Part shown: piece after piece, positions 43,368-52,603 of the stretch
Numbering within the stretch: position 1 is the first letter of the stretch
Layout of the letters: every line of letters begins with the position of its first letter
Assembly: GCA_017521125.1 (NCBI GenBank)
Contig: JAFXDV010000013.1
Location: 53,255-117,254 of the forward strand
DNA: 64,000 bases
From: Clostridia bacterium
GTDB taxonomy: Bacteria > Bacillota > Clostridia > Oscillospirales > Acutalibacteraceae
Reading direction: 5' to 3'
Notes under the pieces: generated by a model
The model's database searches: none
Seen by the model: only the letters and a program-made list of their open reading frames with translations
What the model was told of the DNA's origin: nothing
Translations under genes and position numbers: made by a program

Positions 43368-45194
43368 ATGTGTTCAATTTGCGGAATGATTGATTTTAAA
43401 AATTCCAATAATTTAAATCTCAAGATTTTAGAAAAAATGGGTGCCACAATGAAACACAGGGGACCTGATGAATCAGGACATATATTAACTGATTTTGCGG
43501 CTTTTCAACATAACAGACTGTCGGTTATGGATATAGAAAATGGCAAACAACCGATGTCTGTGGTTTTCCAAGGGAAAAAGTATACAATAATTTACAACGG
43601 AGAGATTTATAACTCAAACGAACTTAGAGCAGACCTTGCAAAAAAAGGTGTAGAATTTAAAACAAATTGCGATACCGAAACAATACTTTACTCCTATATT
43701 ATTTACAAAGACAAGTGTCCTAAACTCCTTAATGGGATATTTGCTTTTTGTGTTATAGACGAGACCGAAAACAAGGTGTTTATGGCACGTGACCGCTTTG
43801 GAGTAAAACCCTTTTACTATACCTTTTCAGGTTCAACCCTTCTTGTTTCTTCAGAAATAAAAGCAATTCTTGCCCACCCTGAAATTAAAGCCGAAATAGA
43901 TAAAGAGGGACTTTGGCAGCTTTTATATTTAACCCCTGTAACCATTAACGGAAGCGGAGTTTTTAAAAACATATTCGAAGTCAAACCTGCATACTCAGGC
44001 TATTATTCTAAAGATGGACTACACCTCAGTCCTTATTGGGAACTTGAAGCTAAGGAATATAAAGGGAGCAGCGACGAAGCGGCAGAAATTGTAGAAAGTC
44101 TTATGTGTGATGCCGTAAACCGACAACTTGTTAGCGACGTGCCACTTGCAGTATTTTTATCAGGTGGACTTGACTCCTCTGTTATAAGTGCTATTGCAGC
44201 AGAGAATTATAAAAACAAGGGAGATATACTTTCAACCTATTCTTTCGAGTATGAGGGAAACAAGAAAAATTTTAAATCAAGTCTCTTCCAACCGCAAGGG
44301 GACGATGAGTACGCCATATATCTTTCAGATTATCTAAACACAAACCATACTGTACTGACAGCTCCTACAAAAACAGTTGCAGATTATCTTTTGAGAGCAA
44401 CTGTAAGTCGAGATCTTCCTGGTCAGGCGGATATTGATTCCTCGCTTTTATATTTCTGCGAAAAAGTAAAAGAAAATCATACGGTTGTTTTGTCAGGAGA
44501 ATGTTCTGACGAAATATTTGGAGGCTATCCTTGGTTTTACAGACCTGAAATGCTTTATAAGGACTTTTTCCCCTGGATACACGACCCAAGATGCAGAATA
44601 GGTCTGTTCAAGGATGAATATGTAAAGGCAAACGAGGGATACGAATATATATCCTCTGTGTATAAACAAAGCATAAAATCTTGCCCACTTACCAACGAGG
44701 AGGCAGATGAGGACAAAACAGCAAGAATAGCTACATGGCTTTCGGTAAACTATTTTATGACCTCTCTTTTAGAGCGCAAGGACAGAATGAGTATGGCAAG
44801 CGGCTTAGAGGTAAGAGTGCCATTTGCAGATCACAGAATTTTAGAATTTGTTTATAACGTCCCTTGGAGCATCAAGTTTGAAAATAAAACGGAAAAGGCG
44901 CTTCTGAGAAAAGCAATGGAAGCAAGGCTCCCTGAGAAAATACTTTATAGAAAGAAAAGCCCATACCCTAAAACCCATAATCCTGAGTACGAAAAAGCCG
45001 TTTTGGAAATGCTTACCGCTCGTATAGCAAGGGGAGGAATACTAAGCCAAATGCTTGATAGCAAAAAGCTTGAAGAAGTATTAAATACAGATTCGGTAAC
45101 CTGGTTTGGTCAGTTGATGTCAAAGCCACAACTAATTGCCTGGCTTGTTCAGTTTGATTATTGGTTTGATATTTACAATGTAAATTTAATATAA
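43368..45194 (+). CDS. asnB: Asparagine synthetase B (glutamine-hydrolysing)
   Basis: Makes asparagine from aspartate, ATP and glutamine. The N-terminal class II glutaminase domain starts with the processed nucleophile Cys2 (MCSICGMI), with RGPDESG and YNGEIYN nearby. The C-terminal synthetase domain has the PP-loop FLSGGLDSS and the later SGECSDEIFGGYPW and RKDRMSMASGLEVRVPF. Length 608 is usual. AGGAGGT lies six bases upstream of the ATG and partly within the inverted repeat at 43311-43358. Confidence 0.96.
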   Translation: MCSICGMIDFKNSNNLNLKILEKMGATMKHRGPDESGHILTDFAAFQHNRLSVMDIENGKQPMSVVFQGKKYTIIYNGEIYNSNELRADLAKKGVEFKTNCDTETILYSYIIYKDKCPKLLNGIFAFCVIDETENKVFMARDRFGVKPFYYTFSGSTLLVSSEIKAILAHPEIKAEIDKEGLWQLLYLTPVTINGSGVFKNIFEVKPAYSGYYSKDGLHLSPYWELEAKEYKGSSDEAAEIVESLMCDAVNRQLVSDVPLAVFLSGGLDSSVISAIAAENYKNKGDILSTYSFEYEGNKKNFKSSLFQPQGDDEYAIYLSDYLNTNHTVLTAPTKTVADYLLRATVSRDLPGQADIDSSLLYFCEKVKENHTVVLSGECSDEIFGGYPWFYRPEMLYKDFFPWIHDPRCRIGLFKDEYVKANEGYEYISSVYKQSIKSCPLTNEEADEDKTARIATWLSVNYFMTSLLERKDRMSMASGLEVRVPFADHRILEFVYNVPWSIKFENKTEKALLRKAMEARLPEKILYRKKSPYPKTHNPEYEKAVLEMLTARIARGGILSQMLDSKKLEEVLNTDSVTWFGQLMSKPQLIAWLVQFDYWFDIYNVNLI

Positions 45195-45205
45195 AAAAAT
45201 AACCC

Positions 45206-45235
45206 TTGACATTTACAGTATTAGTATAGTATAAT
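45206..45235 (+). promoter_or_regulatory. SigA promoter of rpsU
   Basis: A perfect TTGACA and perfect TATAAT are separated by 18 bases, about 50 bases before the rpsU start. Confidence 0.9.
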
Positions 45236-45286
45236 AACTTTTGCAAGTTTTATACCTCTGTAATACTGTAGGGGGAGGGAATTTAG

Positions 45287-45463
45287 TTGAGTCAAGTTCG
45301 TATAAAAGAAAATGAATCGCTTGATAACGCACTCAGACGCTTTAAGAGACAGACGGCAAAGGACGGAGTTATTCAGGAAGTCCGCAAGAGAGAACATTAC
45401 GAGAAGCCCTCTGTAAAGCGTAAAAAGAAGTCCGAAGCGGCACGCAAACGCAAGTTCCGCTAA
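45287..45463 (+). CDS. rpsU: 30S ribosomal protein S21
   Basis: A 58-residue, strongly basic protein with the S21 pattern: [19 protein letters not shown] at the N-terminus, then [20 protein letters not shown] and an Arg/Lys-rich tail ending KRKFR. It begins at TTG, six bases after GGGGGAGGGA; no ATG or GTG in this frame gives a full-length protein. S21 sits near the anti-Shine-Dalgarno on the 30S platform and helps base pairing in initiation. It has a consensus promoter and a strong terminator, and codon use is richer in CGC/CGT Arg than its neighbours, as expected for high expression. Confidence 0.96.
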   Translation: MSQVRIKENESLDNALRRFKRQTAKDGVIQEVRKREHYEKPSVKRKKKSEAARKRKFR

Positions 45464-45483
45464 GCGATAATGTTTTTGCATCT

Positions 45484-45512
45484 AAAAGCGGTTGCCGAGC
45501 AACCGCTTTTTG
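45484..45512 (+). terminator. Intrinsic terminator of rpsU
   Basis: A perfect 12-bp stem (AAAAGCGGTTGC with GCAACCGCTTTT) with a CGA loop is followed by more T, about 20 bases after the rpsU stop. Confidence 0.95.
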
Positions 45513-45539
45513 TATTTTATGTATGTTTTTGTGAAAGGT

Positions 45540-46025
45540 ATGAGTCTTATATTTAAACCCAAATTTATACTCAATAATATAACAGATATAACCTTAGAAT
45601 TTTTAAAAGAAAACTCTATCAAGGGGCTTCTTGTTGATGTGGATAATACATTGACCATAGCTCACGCAAACCCAACCTTAAAAAACGGGGTTGAAGTATG
45701 GCTTGAAAATATGAAGGATAACGGAATAGAAGTTATTATACTTTCCAATGCAAAAAAGGAAAGAATAAAACACTTCGCCGGAAAAGTCGGTCTTGATTTT
45801 ATCGGACTTTCTCTTAAGCCTCTTCCTTTTAATTATATAAAAGGCGCAAAAGCACTCAACTTAAAAAGAAAAGAAACTGCGATTGTCGGTGATCAAATTT
45901 TTACCGATATTTTAGGCGGAAAACTGTCAGGGGTTCAAACAATTCTTGTTACAGATATAACGCCTGAAGATAAATTGAGCTTTAAAATCAGAAGAAAAAT
46001 AGAAAAGAAAATATTAAGTAGGTGA
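45540..46025 (+). CDS. YqeG-family HAD-IIIA phosphatase
   Basis: A 161-residue HAD hydrolase of the YqeG type. Motif I is LLVDVDNTLT, motif II IILSNAKK, and motif III VGDQIFTDILGG. The B. subtilis relative lies in a conserved cluster with aroE and yqeH; here the neighbours are aroQ-pepP-efp instead. The start is uncertain: I take the ATG giving MSLIFKPKF, which matches the family's usual beginning, but GAAAGG lies only one or two bases before it. An in-frame ATG at 45519, just after the rpsU terminator, lacks any ribosome binding site. Confidence 0.82.
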   Translation: MSLIFKPKFILNNITDITLEFLKENSIKGLLVDVDNTLTIAHANPTLKNGVEVWLENMKDNGIEVIILSNAKKERIKHFAGKVGLDFIGLSLKPLPFNYIKGAKALNLKRKETAIVGDQIFTDILGGKLSGVQTILVTDITPEDKLSFKIRRKIEKKILSR

Positions 46026-46030
46026 AAAAT

Positions 46031-46888
46031 ATGTCTGCAAAATTCGGTCCCGCAGGAAACAGTGATAGTTTTACGCAAATGGGATATAAAAGCAGTTTGC
46101 AGGTTCCCGAATATATTGTGAAAATGGGTCTAGACGCTTTTGAGTATCAGTGCGGCAGAGGAGTTAATATCGGACAAGAAAAGGCAACAGAGCTTGGTAA
46201 ATTAGCAAGCGAAAAAGGTATTTCCCTTTCACTTCACGCACCTTATTATATCTCTATGTCTTCTGTAGAAGAGGAGAAAAGACTTAACTCAATAAATTAT
46301 ATTTTGCAGAGTGCAAGAGCTGTAAACGCAATGGGAGGAGAAAGAATAATCGTCCATACAGGCTCTTGCGGTAAAATTTCAAGGGAGTATGCTTTAGAAC
46401 TTGCTCTCGATACTATGAAAAAAGCAATTAAAGCTTTGGATGAAGAGGGGCTAACAAACATAAGAATTTGCCCTGAAACAATGGGAAAAGTAAATCAACT
46501 CGGCACTTTGGAAGAGGTGTTGACCCTTTGCCAACTTGACGAGAGGCTTATTCCTTGTATAGATTTCGGACATCTCAATGCAAGAGATAGAGGAATTCTT
46601 AAAACCTATGAGGACTTTGAAGAAATTTTCAATAAGATTGAGGACAAACTAGGTCTTTCAAGACTTAAAGAATATCATTCTCATTTTTCAAAAATTGAAT
46701 ATTCCGCAGGGGGAGAGGTACGGCATCTGACCTTTAGCGATGAAGTATACGGACCTAATTTTGAGCCGGTAATGGAACTGACATACAAAAAACAATGTTC
46801 ACCTATATTTATCTGCGAATCGGCAGGCACACAGGCAGAAGATGCGAAAACAATGAAAGATTATTATTGGGGAATAAAAAATGATTAA
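46031..46888 (+). CDS. Endonuclease IV-like TIM-barrel (AP endonuclease 2 family) protein
   Basis: A 285-residue xylose-isomerase-like TIM barrel. Metal-ligand stretches typical of deoxyribonuclease IV are visible: SLHAPYY, IIVHTGS, ICPETMGK, CIDFGHLNAR and KEYHSHFSKIEY, with a closing ICES. It probably nicks DNA at abasic sites, though sugar isomerase relatives share this pattern. The ATG at 46031 follows TAGGTG by six bases; an earlier in-frame GTG sits inside that site. It overlaps the end of the yqeG-like gene region and the start of aroQ. Confidence 0.82.
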   Translation: MSAKFGPAGNSDSFTQMGYKSSLQVPEYIVKMGLDAFEYQCGRGVNIGQEKATELGKLASEKGISLSLHAPYYISMSSVEEEKRLNSINYILQSARAVNAMGGERIIVHTGSCGKISREYALELALDTMKKAIKALDEEGLTNIRICPETMGKVNQLGTLEEVLTLCQLDERLIPCIDFGHLNARDRGILKTYEDFEEIFNKIEDKLGLSRLKEYHSHFSKIEYSAGGEVRHLTFSDEVYGPNFEPVMELTYKKQCSPIFICESAGTQAEDAKTMKDYYWGIKND

Positions 46889-47318
46889 ACTTTTAGTTTT
46901 AAATGGACCAAACCTTAATATGCTTGGTATCAGAGAGCCTTCAATATACGGCTACGATACGTTAGATTCAATAAACAGGGAAATTAAGGAATATGCAGAT
47001 AGCTTGGGAGTTTCCTGTGATTTCTATCAGTCAAACCACGAAGGCGATTTAGTTGATAAAATTCAAAGTGTTTATACTGAGTATAATGGTTGTGTTATAA
47101 ATGCGGGCGCATACACTCATTATAGTTATGCAATCAGGGATGCAATTTCAAGCGTAGGCAAACCATTTGTTGAGGTGCATATATCAGATATTTCTGCTCG
47201 TGAGGATTTTAGACATAAATCAGTAATTACCGAAGTGTGCAAAAAAATGATTGCAGGCTATGGTAAGGAAGGCTATAAAATGGCAGTAAAGACCATTGTG
47301 GATATATTAAATGGTTAA
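46881..47318 (+). CDS. aroQ: 3-Dehydroquinate dehydratase, type II
   Basis: Third step of the shikimate pathway. The 145-residue chain has the type II signatures LNGPNLNMLGIREPSIYG (with the catalytic Tyr of the flexible loop), INAGAYTHYSYAIRDA and VEVHISDISARE. Its start overlaps the endonuclease IV-like gene by eight bases and its end overlaps pepP by eight bases. The aroQ-pepP-efp order matches B. subtilis yqhS-papA-efp. Confidence 0.96.
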   Translation: MIKLLVLNGPNLNMLGIREPSIYGYDTLDSINREIKEYADSLGVSCDFYQSNHEGDLVDKIQSVYTEYNGCVINAGAYTHYSYAIRDAISSVGKPFVEVHISDISAREDFRHKSVITEVCKKMIAGYGKEGYKMAVKTIVDILNG

Positions 47319-48360
47319 ACTAAGATACGTATCAGACAGTACGGCGGTACTTGTTTTCACACCCGTAAACAGAAGATATTTAACAGGCTTTCCATCATCA
47401 CTTGGCTTTCTTCTTTTAACAAAAAACGAGAATATACTTTTTGTAGATAGCAGATATTTTGAGGCGGCTCAGGATAAAGCAAAAGATGTCAGAGTGGTGC
47501 TATTAAATAATATTTATGAACAAATAAATGATGTTTTAAAGAAAGAGAATATTAAAAAACTCTATATCGAAACTGAGAATGAAATATCTCTTTATAATAC
47601 TTTAAAATCTAAGCTTAGCGTTAAGGTAGTGCCATCTGAAAAATTGTCAAACAGGTTGCTTGATTTACGTTCTGTCAAAACAAAACAAGAACTCGAGAAT
47701 ATAATAGCCGCACAAAGAATAGCCGAAAAAGCCTTTGAAGATATTTTGAATTTCATTAAAGTAGGGGTAACCGAAAAGCAAATTGCCGCAACCTTAGATT
47801 ATAAAATGTTGTGTTATGGCGCAGAAAAAACTGCATTTGATACAATTGCTGTGTCAGGAGCAAATTCCTCTTTGCCACACGGAGTGCCAACCGATAGAAA
47901 AATCGAAAAAGGCGATTTTATAACAATGGATTTCGGTGCAATGTTTAATGGGTATTGTAGCGATATGACAAGAACCGTTTGCGTAGGTTTTGCTACCGAT
48001 GAAATGAAAAACGTCTATAATACCGTCCTTTCGGCCCAAAAAGCTTCAGAAGGCTTAGTAACGGCAGGAGCAGTTTGCTCGGAGGTTGATAAAGGTGCAA
48101 GAGACGTTATAGCAAACGCAGGTTACGGAGAGTTTTTTGGTCACGGCACAGGACACGGAATCGGACTTTTTATCCACGAAAAGCCTAACATTTCACCAAA
48201 AAGTGAGAATATAAAACTCAGAGCAGGGCAGATTATATCTAACGAGCCAGGAATATATTTGCCTAAAAAATTTGGTGTTAGAATAGAAGATATGCTTTTT
48301 GTTAAGAAGAATGGTTGTAAAAACTTGACAAAAACGCCTAAAGACCTTATAATTTTATAA
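47311..48360 (+). CDS. pepP: Xaa-Pro aminopeptidase (M24 family)
   Basis: A 349-residue aminopeptidase P-like enzyme that removes N-terminal residues before proline. An N-terminal creatinase-like domain (about 1-125) precedes the pita-bread domain, whose metal ligands appear in ITMDFGAMFNGYCSDMTRT, the GHGTGHGIGLFIHE loop, SNEPGIY and GVRIEDM. It is translationally coupled to aroQ and precedes efp, whose job is to rescue ribosomes on polyproline; the linkage is conserved in Firmicutes. Confidence 0.94.
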   Translation: MVKLRYVSDSTAVLVFTPVNRRYLTGFPSSLGFLLLTKNENILFVDSRYFEAAQDKAKDVRVVLLNNIYEQINDVLKKENIKKLYIETENEISLYNTLKSKLSVKVVPSEKLSNRLLDLRSVKTKQELENIIAAQRIAEKAFEDILNFIKVGVTEKQIAATLDYKMLCYGAEKTAFDTIAVSGANSSLPHGVPTDRKIEKGDFITMDFGAMFNGYCSDMTRTVCVGFATDEMKNVYNTVLSAQKASEGLVTAGAVCSEVDKGARDVIANAGYGEFFGHGTGHGIGLFIHEKPNISPKSENIKLRAGQIISNEPGIYLPKKFGVRIEDMLFVKKNGCKNLTKTPKDLIIL

Positions 48361-48418
48361 AGAGGTGGCATATTTGTCACTTGGTTAATTAAAAGACACT
48401 TTTAAAGGAGCAAAAAAT

Positions 48419-48976
48419 ATGGTAAGTGCAGGAGATTTCAGAAACGGCGTTACATTTGAAATGGACGGTAACGTATATCAAATTATCGAATTCCAACATG
48501 TAAAGCCCGGTAAGGGAGCCGCTTTTGTAAGAGCAAAAATTAGAAATGTTATTGCAGGTTCAGTTGTTGAACGTACCTTTAACCCTAACGAAAAATACCC
48601 AACCGCATTTGTTGAGAGAAAGGATATGGAGTTCTCATACAGTGATGAAGGTCTTTACTACTTTATGGATCCTGAATCTTTTGAGATGATTCCGGTTGGT
48701 GCTGACGATTTAGGCGATGCCTTCAAATTCGTTAAAGAGAATATGACCTGTAAGATTCTTTCTTATAAGGGAAAGGTTTTCGGTGTTGAGCCTCCTACAT
48801 TCGTAGAGCTTGAAGTTACTCAAACCGACCCTGGTTTTGCAGGAAACACTGCAACTAACGCAACAAAGCCTGCTACTCTTGAAACAGGAGCAGAAATTCG
48901 TGTACCTCTTTTCATTAACGAAGGAGATATGATTCGTGTTGACACCAGAACAGGCGAATACATGGAACGTGCATAA
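48419..48976 (+). CDS. efp: Translation elongation factor P
   Basis: Relieves stalling at polyproline stretches by entering the E site. The 185-residue protein has three OB-like domains, with the tip loop [17 protein letters not shown]. Lys32 in this loop is the residue that carries 5-aminopentanol in B. subtilis, and the C-terminal signature [11 protein letters not shown] is intact. AAAGGAG lies ten bases before the ATG. The modification-associated pair yfmF/yfmH is encoded about 28 kb upstream. Confidence 0.97.
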   Translation: MVSAGDFRNGVTFEMDGNVYQIIEFQHVKPGKGAAFVRAKIRNVIAGSVVERTFNPNEKYPTAFVERKDMEFSYSDEGLYYFMDPESFEMIPVGADDLGDAFKFVKENMTCKILSYKGKVFGVEPPTFVELEVTQTDPGFAGNTATNATKPATLETGAEIRVPLFINEGDMIRVDTRTGEYMERA

Positions 48977-49000
48977 TTTATATATTTAAGGAGAACCACT

Positions 49001-49429
49001 ATGATGACAATTGCAGAAAAAGTTGCTTATATCAAAGGACTTGCAGAGGGACTTTCTCTTGATGAAGCTACCAAAGAGGGTAAAATTCTCTTGGCTATTA
49101 TTGACCTTTTAGGTGATATGTCTGACGAGCTTGATGCTTTTGATGAGGCATATGATGACCTTGCTGAGCAGGTTGACGCCGTTGATGAAGACCTTGCAAG
49201 ACTTGAGGACGATTTTTACGGTGATGACGAAGATGAAGAGTATGATGACGATGAGGTTTACGAGGTTGAATGTCCTAATTGTCACGACATCATTTATCTT
49301 GATGAAGGTATGCTAGAAGAGGAAGAAATGAATTGTCCAAATTGTGGCACACGCCTTGAGTTTGAATTTGAGTGTGATTGCGGATGCGACTGCGATGATG
49401 ATTGTGACTGCGATTGCAACGACAAATAA
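49001..49429 (+). CDS. CD1247-like acidic zinc-ribbon protein
   Basis: A 142-residue protein often found next to efp in Clostridia. The N-terminal helical domain (about 1-45) starts TIAEKVAYIKGLAEGLSLD, followed by a highly acidic coiled region rich in Asp and Glu. A zinc ribbon (CPNC and CPNC) follows. The last 20 residues are an unusual tail of alternating Cys and Asp (CDCGCDCDDDCDCDC), with eight Cys. Role unknown; the tail could bind metal. TAAGGAGAA precedes the first of two ATG codons. Confidence 0.8.
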   Translation: MMTIAEKVAYIKGLAEGLSLDEATKEGKILLAIIDLLGDMSDELDAFDEAYDDLAEQVDAVDEDLARLEDDFYGDDEDEEYDDDEVYEVECPNCHDIIYLDEGMLEEEEMNCPNCGTRLEFEFECDCGCDCDDDCDCDCNDK

Positions 49430-49445
49430 AATTGCGCATATAATG

Positions 49446-49478
49446 GCCGCACTTTGAGACAAAGTGCGGCTTTATTTT
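49446..49478 (+). terminator. Intrinsic terminator
   Basis: A perfect 11-bp stem (GCCGCACTTTG with CAAAGTGCGGC) with an AGA loop is followed by TTTATTTT, after the efp/CD1247-like unit. Confidence 0.92.
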
Positions 49479-49489
49479 AAGGTGATATT

Positions 49490-50104
49490 TTGACAAAACA
49501 AAAAAACATACTACCATATTTGCTTTTAATTCCTTTTACTATAGGATTAATATTCGCTTTAACTGATTTTAGCAAAGGTTTTGACACAAGTGTTTTCCAT
49601 TTTCTTAGAGAAAATTTAAGTCCTGCCTTAGACCTACCTTTAAAAATACTGACAACCCTTGGAGATCCTAAAAGCGTAATTGCTATAATTGTTGTTTTAC
49701 TTTTAATTCCAAAGGTTAATAAAAAAGTTGGTCTGCCGGCAGCACTTATAACGTCAACATCTTGGATTATAAACGAACTTGTGAAAATTATTATTTCAAG
49801 GCCAAGACCTGAGTTTATGTTGTTTGAGGAGACAAGCTATAGTTTCCCAAGCGGACATGCTATGAACAATACGGCGCTTTACTTGACTATTCTTTTTTCA
49901 TTATTTTCAATAGTAGAAAACAAAAAGATAAAAACAGTCTTGTGTGTAGTGTTCACAGTACTGCCTTTTTTGATAGGAGCTTCAAGGGTGTATTTTGGAG
50001 TCCATTATTTAACTGATGTAATATCAGGTTGGTCTCTTGGCGCTTTTGTAGCAATTATAGGCTTTAACATCTATAGGAGGCTTTTAAAGAATGAATGCCA
50101 CTGA
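49490..50104 (+). CDS. PAP2-superfamily membrane phosphatase
   Basis: A 204-residue polytopic membrane protein with about six helices and all three PAP2 motifs: KIIISRPRPE, SFPSGHAMN and SRVYFGVHYLTDV. It likely dephosphorylates an isoprenoid or glycerolipid pyrophosphate at the outer face, for example undecaprenyl pyrophosphate, but the substrate cannot be read. TTG start with AAGGTG five bases upstream. The 3' end overlaps the ispD start by 14 bases, so it is coupled to the isoprenoid genes. Confidence 0.9.
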   Translation: MTKQKNILPYLLLIPFTIGLIFALTDFSKGFDTSVFHFLRENLSPALDLPLKILTTLGDPKSVIAIIVVLLLIPKVNKKVGLPAALITSTSWIINELVKIIISRPRPEFMLFEETSYSFPSGHAMNNTALYLTILFSLFSIVENKKIKTVLCVVFTVLPFLIGASRVYFGVHYLTDVISGWSLGAFVAIIGFNIYRRLLKNECH

Positions 50105-50819
50105 ATTTAAACTTGAATTTTCCGCGTCTTGTGAAGAAAAACAGGGTATCCCTGTAGTGATTGTAGCGGCAGGAAGTTCCTCAAGAATGAAGGGAATTGA
50201 TAAACAGTTTGCCACCCTTCTTGGAATACCTCTTCTTGCAAGAACACTGACTGCTTTTGAAAAAAGTCAGTATATTTCTTCTATTGTGGTAGTAACACAA
50301 AAAAATAAGATAGAAGATATAAAGCATCTTGCAGAAAAGTATATGATTTCAAAGCTTTATAATGTAGTTCAGGGCGGCGATTGCAGAGAACAATCAGTAG
50401 AAAAGGGACTGGCGGCATTGCCTGAAAACACCAAAAAAGCATTAGTTCACGATGGCGCAAGACCACTTGTTTCTCAGGAAATAATTAAAAATACAGTTAT
50501 AGCCCTTGAGGGTAACGACTGTGTTGCCTGTGGCGTAAAGGTTAAGGATACAATTAAAAAGGTTGATGAAGACGGATACTGTATTGAAACCGTAGACCGC
50601 AAAAATCTTATAAGTATTCAAACACCACAGGGAGTAAACGTAGCAAAATTTTTAGAGATTGCAACCAAGACCGATTTAAATCAGTTTACCGATGACACCT
50701 CGGTTATGGAGTTCGCAGGAATTAAAACTAAACTGGTGGACGGAGATTATAAAAATATAAAGGTTACAACCCCTGAGGATATAACCCTTGCAACAGCTTA
50801 TTTGGAAGGAGAGTTTTAA
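50091..50819 (+). CDS. ispD: 2-C-Methyl-D-erythritol 4-phosphate cytidylyltransferase
   Basis: Third step of the MEP isoprenoid pathway. The 242-residue protein begins with about 20 extra residues before the CTP-binding motif [12 protein letters not shown], followed by KQF, and later HDGARPLV and [19 protein letters not shown] lies within the end of the PAP2 gene. ispF follows after two bases, as in many genomes. Confidence 0.95.
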   Translation: MNATEFKLEFSASCEEKQGIPVVIVAAGSSSRMKGIDKQFATLLGIPLLARTLTAFEKSQYISSIVVVTQKNKIEDIKHLAEKYMISKLYNVVQGGDCREQSVEKGLAALPENTKKALVHDGARPLVSQEIIKNTVIALEGNDCVACGVKVKDTIKKVDEDGYCIETVDRKNLISIQTPQGVNVAKFLEIATKTDLNQFTDDTSVMEFAGIKTKLVDGDYKNIKVTTPEDITLATAYLEGEF

Positions 50820-50821
50820 TT

Positions 50822-51289
50822 ATGCGAATTGGTCACGGATACGATGTACATAAATTAGTTAAAGACCGCAAGCTTATAATTGGCGGAGTTGAAATTCCTT
50901 TTGAGCTTGGACTTTTGGGACACTCAGATGCAGACGTTCTGCTTCACGCTATTTGTGATGCTCTTTTGGGCGCTGCAGCTCTTGGGGATATAGGTAAGCA
51001 TTTTCCGGATAACGATAATGCATATAAGGGTATTGATAGTAAGATTTTACTTCAAAAAACAGTAGAGCTTCTTTCTGAAAGGGGATATAAAATATCCAAT
51101 ATTGATTCTACTATTATTGCTCAAAAGCCGAAGCTTGCAGAATATATACCTCATATGATAGAGATTATTGCGAAACTTTGCAATATTGATTCAAACTGTG
51201 TAAATGTTAAAGCCACGACCGAGGAGGGACTAGGTTTTACAGGAGGTCTTGAGGGTATTTCTGCCCACGCTGTTTGCATTATAGAGTAA
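50822..51289 (+). CDS. ispF: 2-C-Methyl-D-erythritol 2,4-cyclodiphosphate synthase
   Basis: Fifth step of the MEP pathway, releasing CMP. The 155-residue chain has the zinc-site signature [11 protein letters not shown], the motif [29 protein letters not shown] region and the C-terminal [13 protein letters not shown]. It lies two bases after ispD with GGAGAG upstream; ispE, the step between, is not in the window. Confidence 0.97.
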   Translation: MRIGHGYDVHKLVKDRKLIIGGVEIPFELGLLGHSDADVLLHAICDALLGAAALGDIGKHFPDNDNAYKGIDSKILLQKTVELLSERGYKISNIDSTIIAQKPKLAEYIPHMIEIIAKLCNIDSNCVNVKATTEEGLGFTGGLEGISAHAVCIIE

Positions 51290-51336
51290 TATTAAGGGAC
51301 ATCCCCCACATAGTAATTATGAGGGAGATGAAGAAT

Positions 51337-51732
51337 TTGATAAATCTAACTGTTAGACTTAGTAAAAAAATTATAACCGTTTTCAGTCTTTTCCTTGCTA
51401 TTGTTTTCTTGATGTTTTTAGATTATTGCTTGTCAGGAAATAATAACGGAAAAGTTCGGGTGGGACAACTATCTCAAAGGATAGATTATATAAGTGCTTT
51501 GGGTTATGGTGTTGATGAATCAAGCGAACAGATAAACGAAATATATGTCCCTAATAATTTTGATGAAACCTTTTATGCATTTAACAAAGACCTTAAAGCC
51601 CAAGGCTTTGACCTTGAAAAAATAAAAGGAGAAACGATTAAAAGGTATATGTATAAAGCAGCAAGCGGAGAAAATATATCCATTTTTGTTTATAATAATA
51701 CACTTGTAGGATATGATATAAGAGAGGATTAA
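51337..51732 (+). CDS. Small membrane-anchored protein (DUF4830-like)
   Basis: A basic N-terminus and one membrane helix (about residues 10-28) precede a 100-residue extracytoplasmic domain with QRIDYISALGYGVDES and NTLVGYDIRED at the end, reminiscent of DUF4830 proteins. Function unknown. Start choice is difficult. TTG at 51337 has GAGGGAG nine bases upstream. ATG codons at 51319 and 51328 lie before or directly on that site. It sits between ispF and the pseudouridine synthase gene with short spacers. Confidence 0.65.
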   Translation: MINLTVRLSKKIITVFSLFLAIVFLMFLDYCLSGNNNGKVRVGQLSQRIDYISALGYGVDESSEQINEIYVPNNFDETFYAFNKDLKAQGFDLEKIKGETIKRYMYKAASGENISIFVYNNTLVGYDIRED

Positions 51733-51743
51733 AGGGTGTTAAA

Positions 51744-52445
51744 ATGTCTTTAATCAGATTAGATAAATTTGTTTCGGTTGCCTTAAATATTTCAAGAGCA
51801 GATACCAAAAAGATTTTAAGAGATGGAAAAATTATGGTGGACGGAGTCTCAACAAAAAAAGGAGATTTCAAGGTAGATACCGAAACAATGGTAGTAAAAC
51901 AAGGAACAGAAAAATTAGAATATAAAGAATTTATTTATATACTGATGAACAAGCCGTCAGGAATACTTTCGGCGAGTAATGACAAAAGAGCAAAAACAGT
52001 TGTAGACATAATTCCGGAGAGTCTGAAAAGGGACGGCCTTTTTCCTGTGGGAAGATTGGATAAGGACACAACAGGACTGCTTATTATAACAAATGACGGA
52101 GATTTTGCTCATAAAGTAATTTCGCCTAAAAGTAATATAGAAAAGGTTTATTTAGCCGAGCTTGACGGAGATATAACAAACGAGATGATAGAAACCTTCA
52201 AGGTGGGGGTTGTTTTGGCAGACGGAACACGCTGTATGCCGGCAAAGCTTGAAAGAGCAGGTGAATGCTCTGCCCTTATTACAATACGAGAAGGAAAATA
52301 TCATCAGGTAAAAAGGATGTTTGGCACTGTAGGCCTCGGAGTAAATAAACTTCACAGAAAGTCAATTGGAAGCCTTTCACTACCAGAAGATTTGAAGATG
52401 GGTTGTTGTGTAGAGCTTAGCCAACAAGATTTACAAAAAATATGA
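51744..52445 (+). CDS. 16S rRNA pseudouridine synthase (RsuA/RluB/E/F family)
   Basis: An S4 RNA-binding domain (LIRLDKFVSVALNISRADTKK region, residues 1-60) precedes the catalytic domain with the Asp motif GRLDKDTTGLLIITND and the later EGKYHQVKRMFG. This layout belongs to the RsuA-type enzymes, which make pseudouridine 516 in 16S rRNA in E. coli; family members on 23S rRNA cannot be ruled out. The gene starts eleven bases after the preceding small membrane gene, and no terminator is obvious after it. Confidence 0.9.
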   Translation: MSLIRLDKFVSVALNISRADTKKILRDGKIMVDGVSTKKGDFKVDTETMVVKQGTEKLEYKEFIYILMNKPSGILSASNDKRAKTVVDIIPESLKRDGLFPVGRLDKDTTGLLIITNDGDFAHKVISPKSNIEKVYLAELDGDITNEMIETFKVGVVLADGTRCMPAKLERAGECSALITIREGKYHQVKRMFGTVGLGVNKLHRKSIGSLSLPEDLKMGCCVELSQQDLQKI

Positions 52446-52550
52446 ACAAATTATTACAAAAACCGAGGTTTTGTGCGTTTATTGTACATTTTAGACAAAC
52501 TGTTTAATAGATATTTGGATAATAAAATTATAGTATTTTAGGTAATCATT

Positions 52551-52559
52551 TGATATAAT
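52551..52559 (+). promoter_or_regulatory. Extended -10 promoter of the sugar-importer ATPase gene
   Basis: TGATATAAT combines the TGn extension with a perfect TATAAT, 45 bases before the ATG. The -35 region is poor, which is usual for extended -10 promoters. Confidence 0.65.
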
Positions 52560-52603
52560 ATCTTAGAAGTAAAATATTACAAACATAATTAGGAGGTAAC
52601 AAA

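Noticed and set aside
49113..49316. Alternative frame of 67 codons inside the CD1247-like gene
   Set aside because: Met/Thr/Leu-rich frame shift of an Asp/Glu repeat region; the acidic frame has the start signals and family resemblance.
51274..51336. Longer N-terminus for the DUF4830-like protein starting at TTG 51274
   Set aside because: It would begin inside ispF and has no ribosome binding site; the added residues are not membrane-like or conserved in look.
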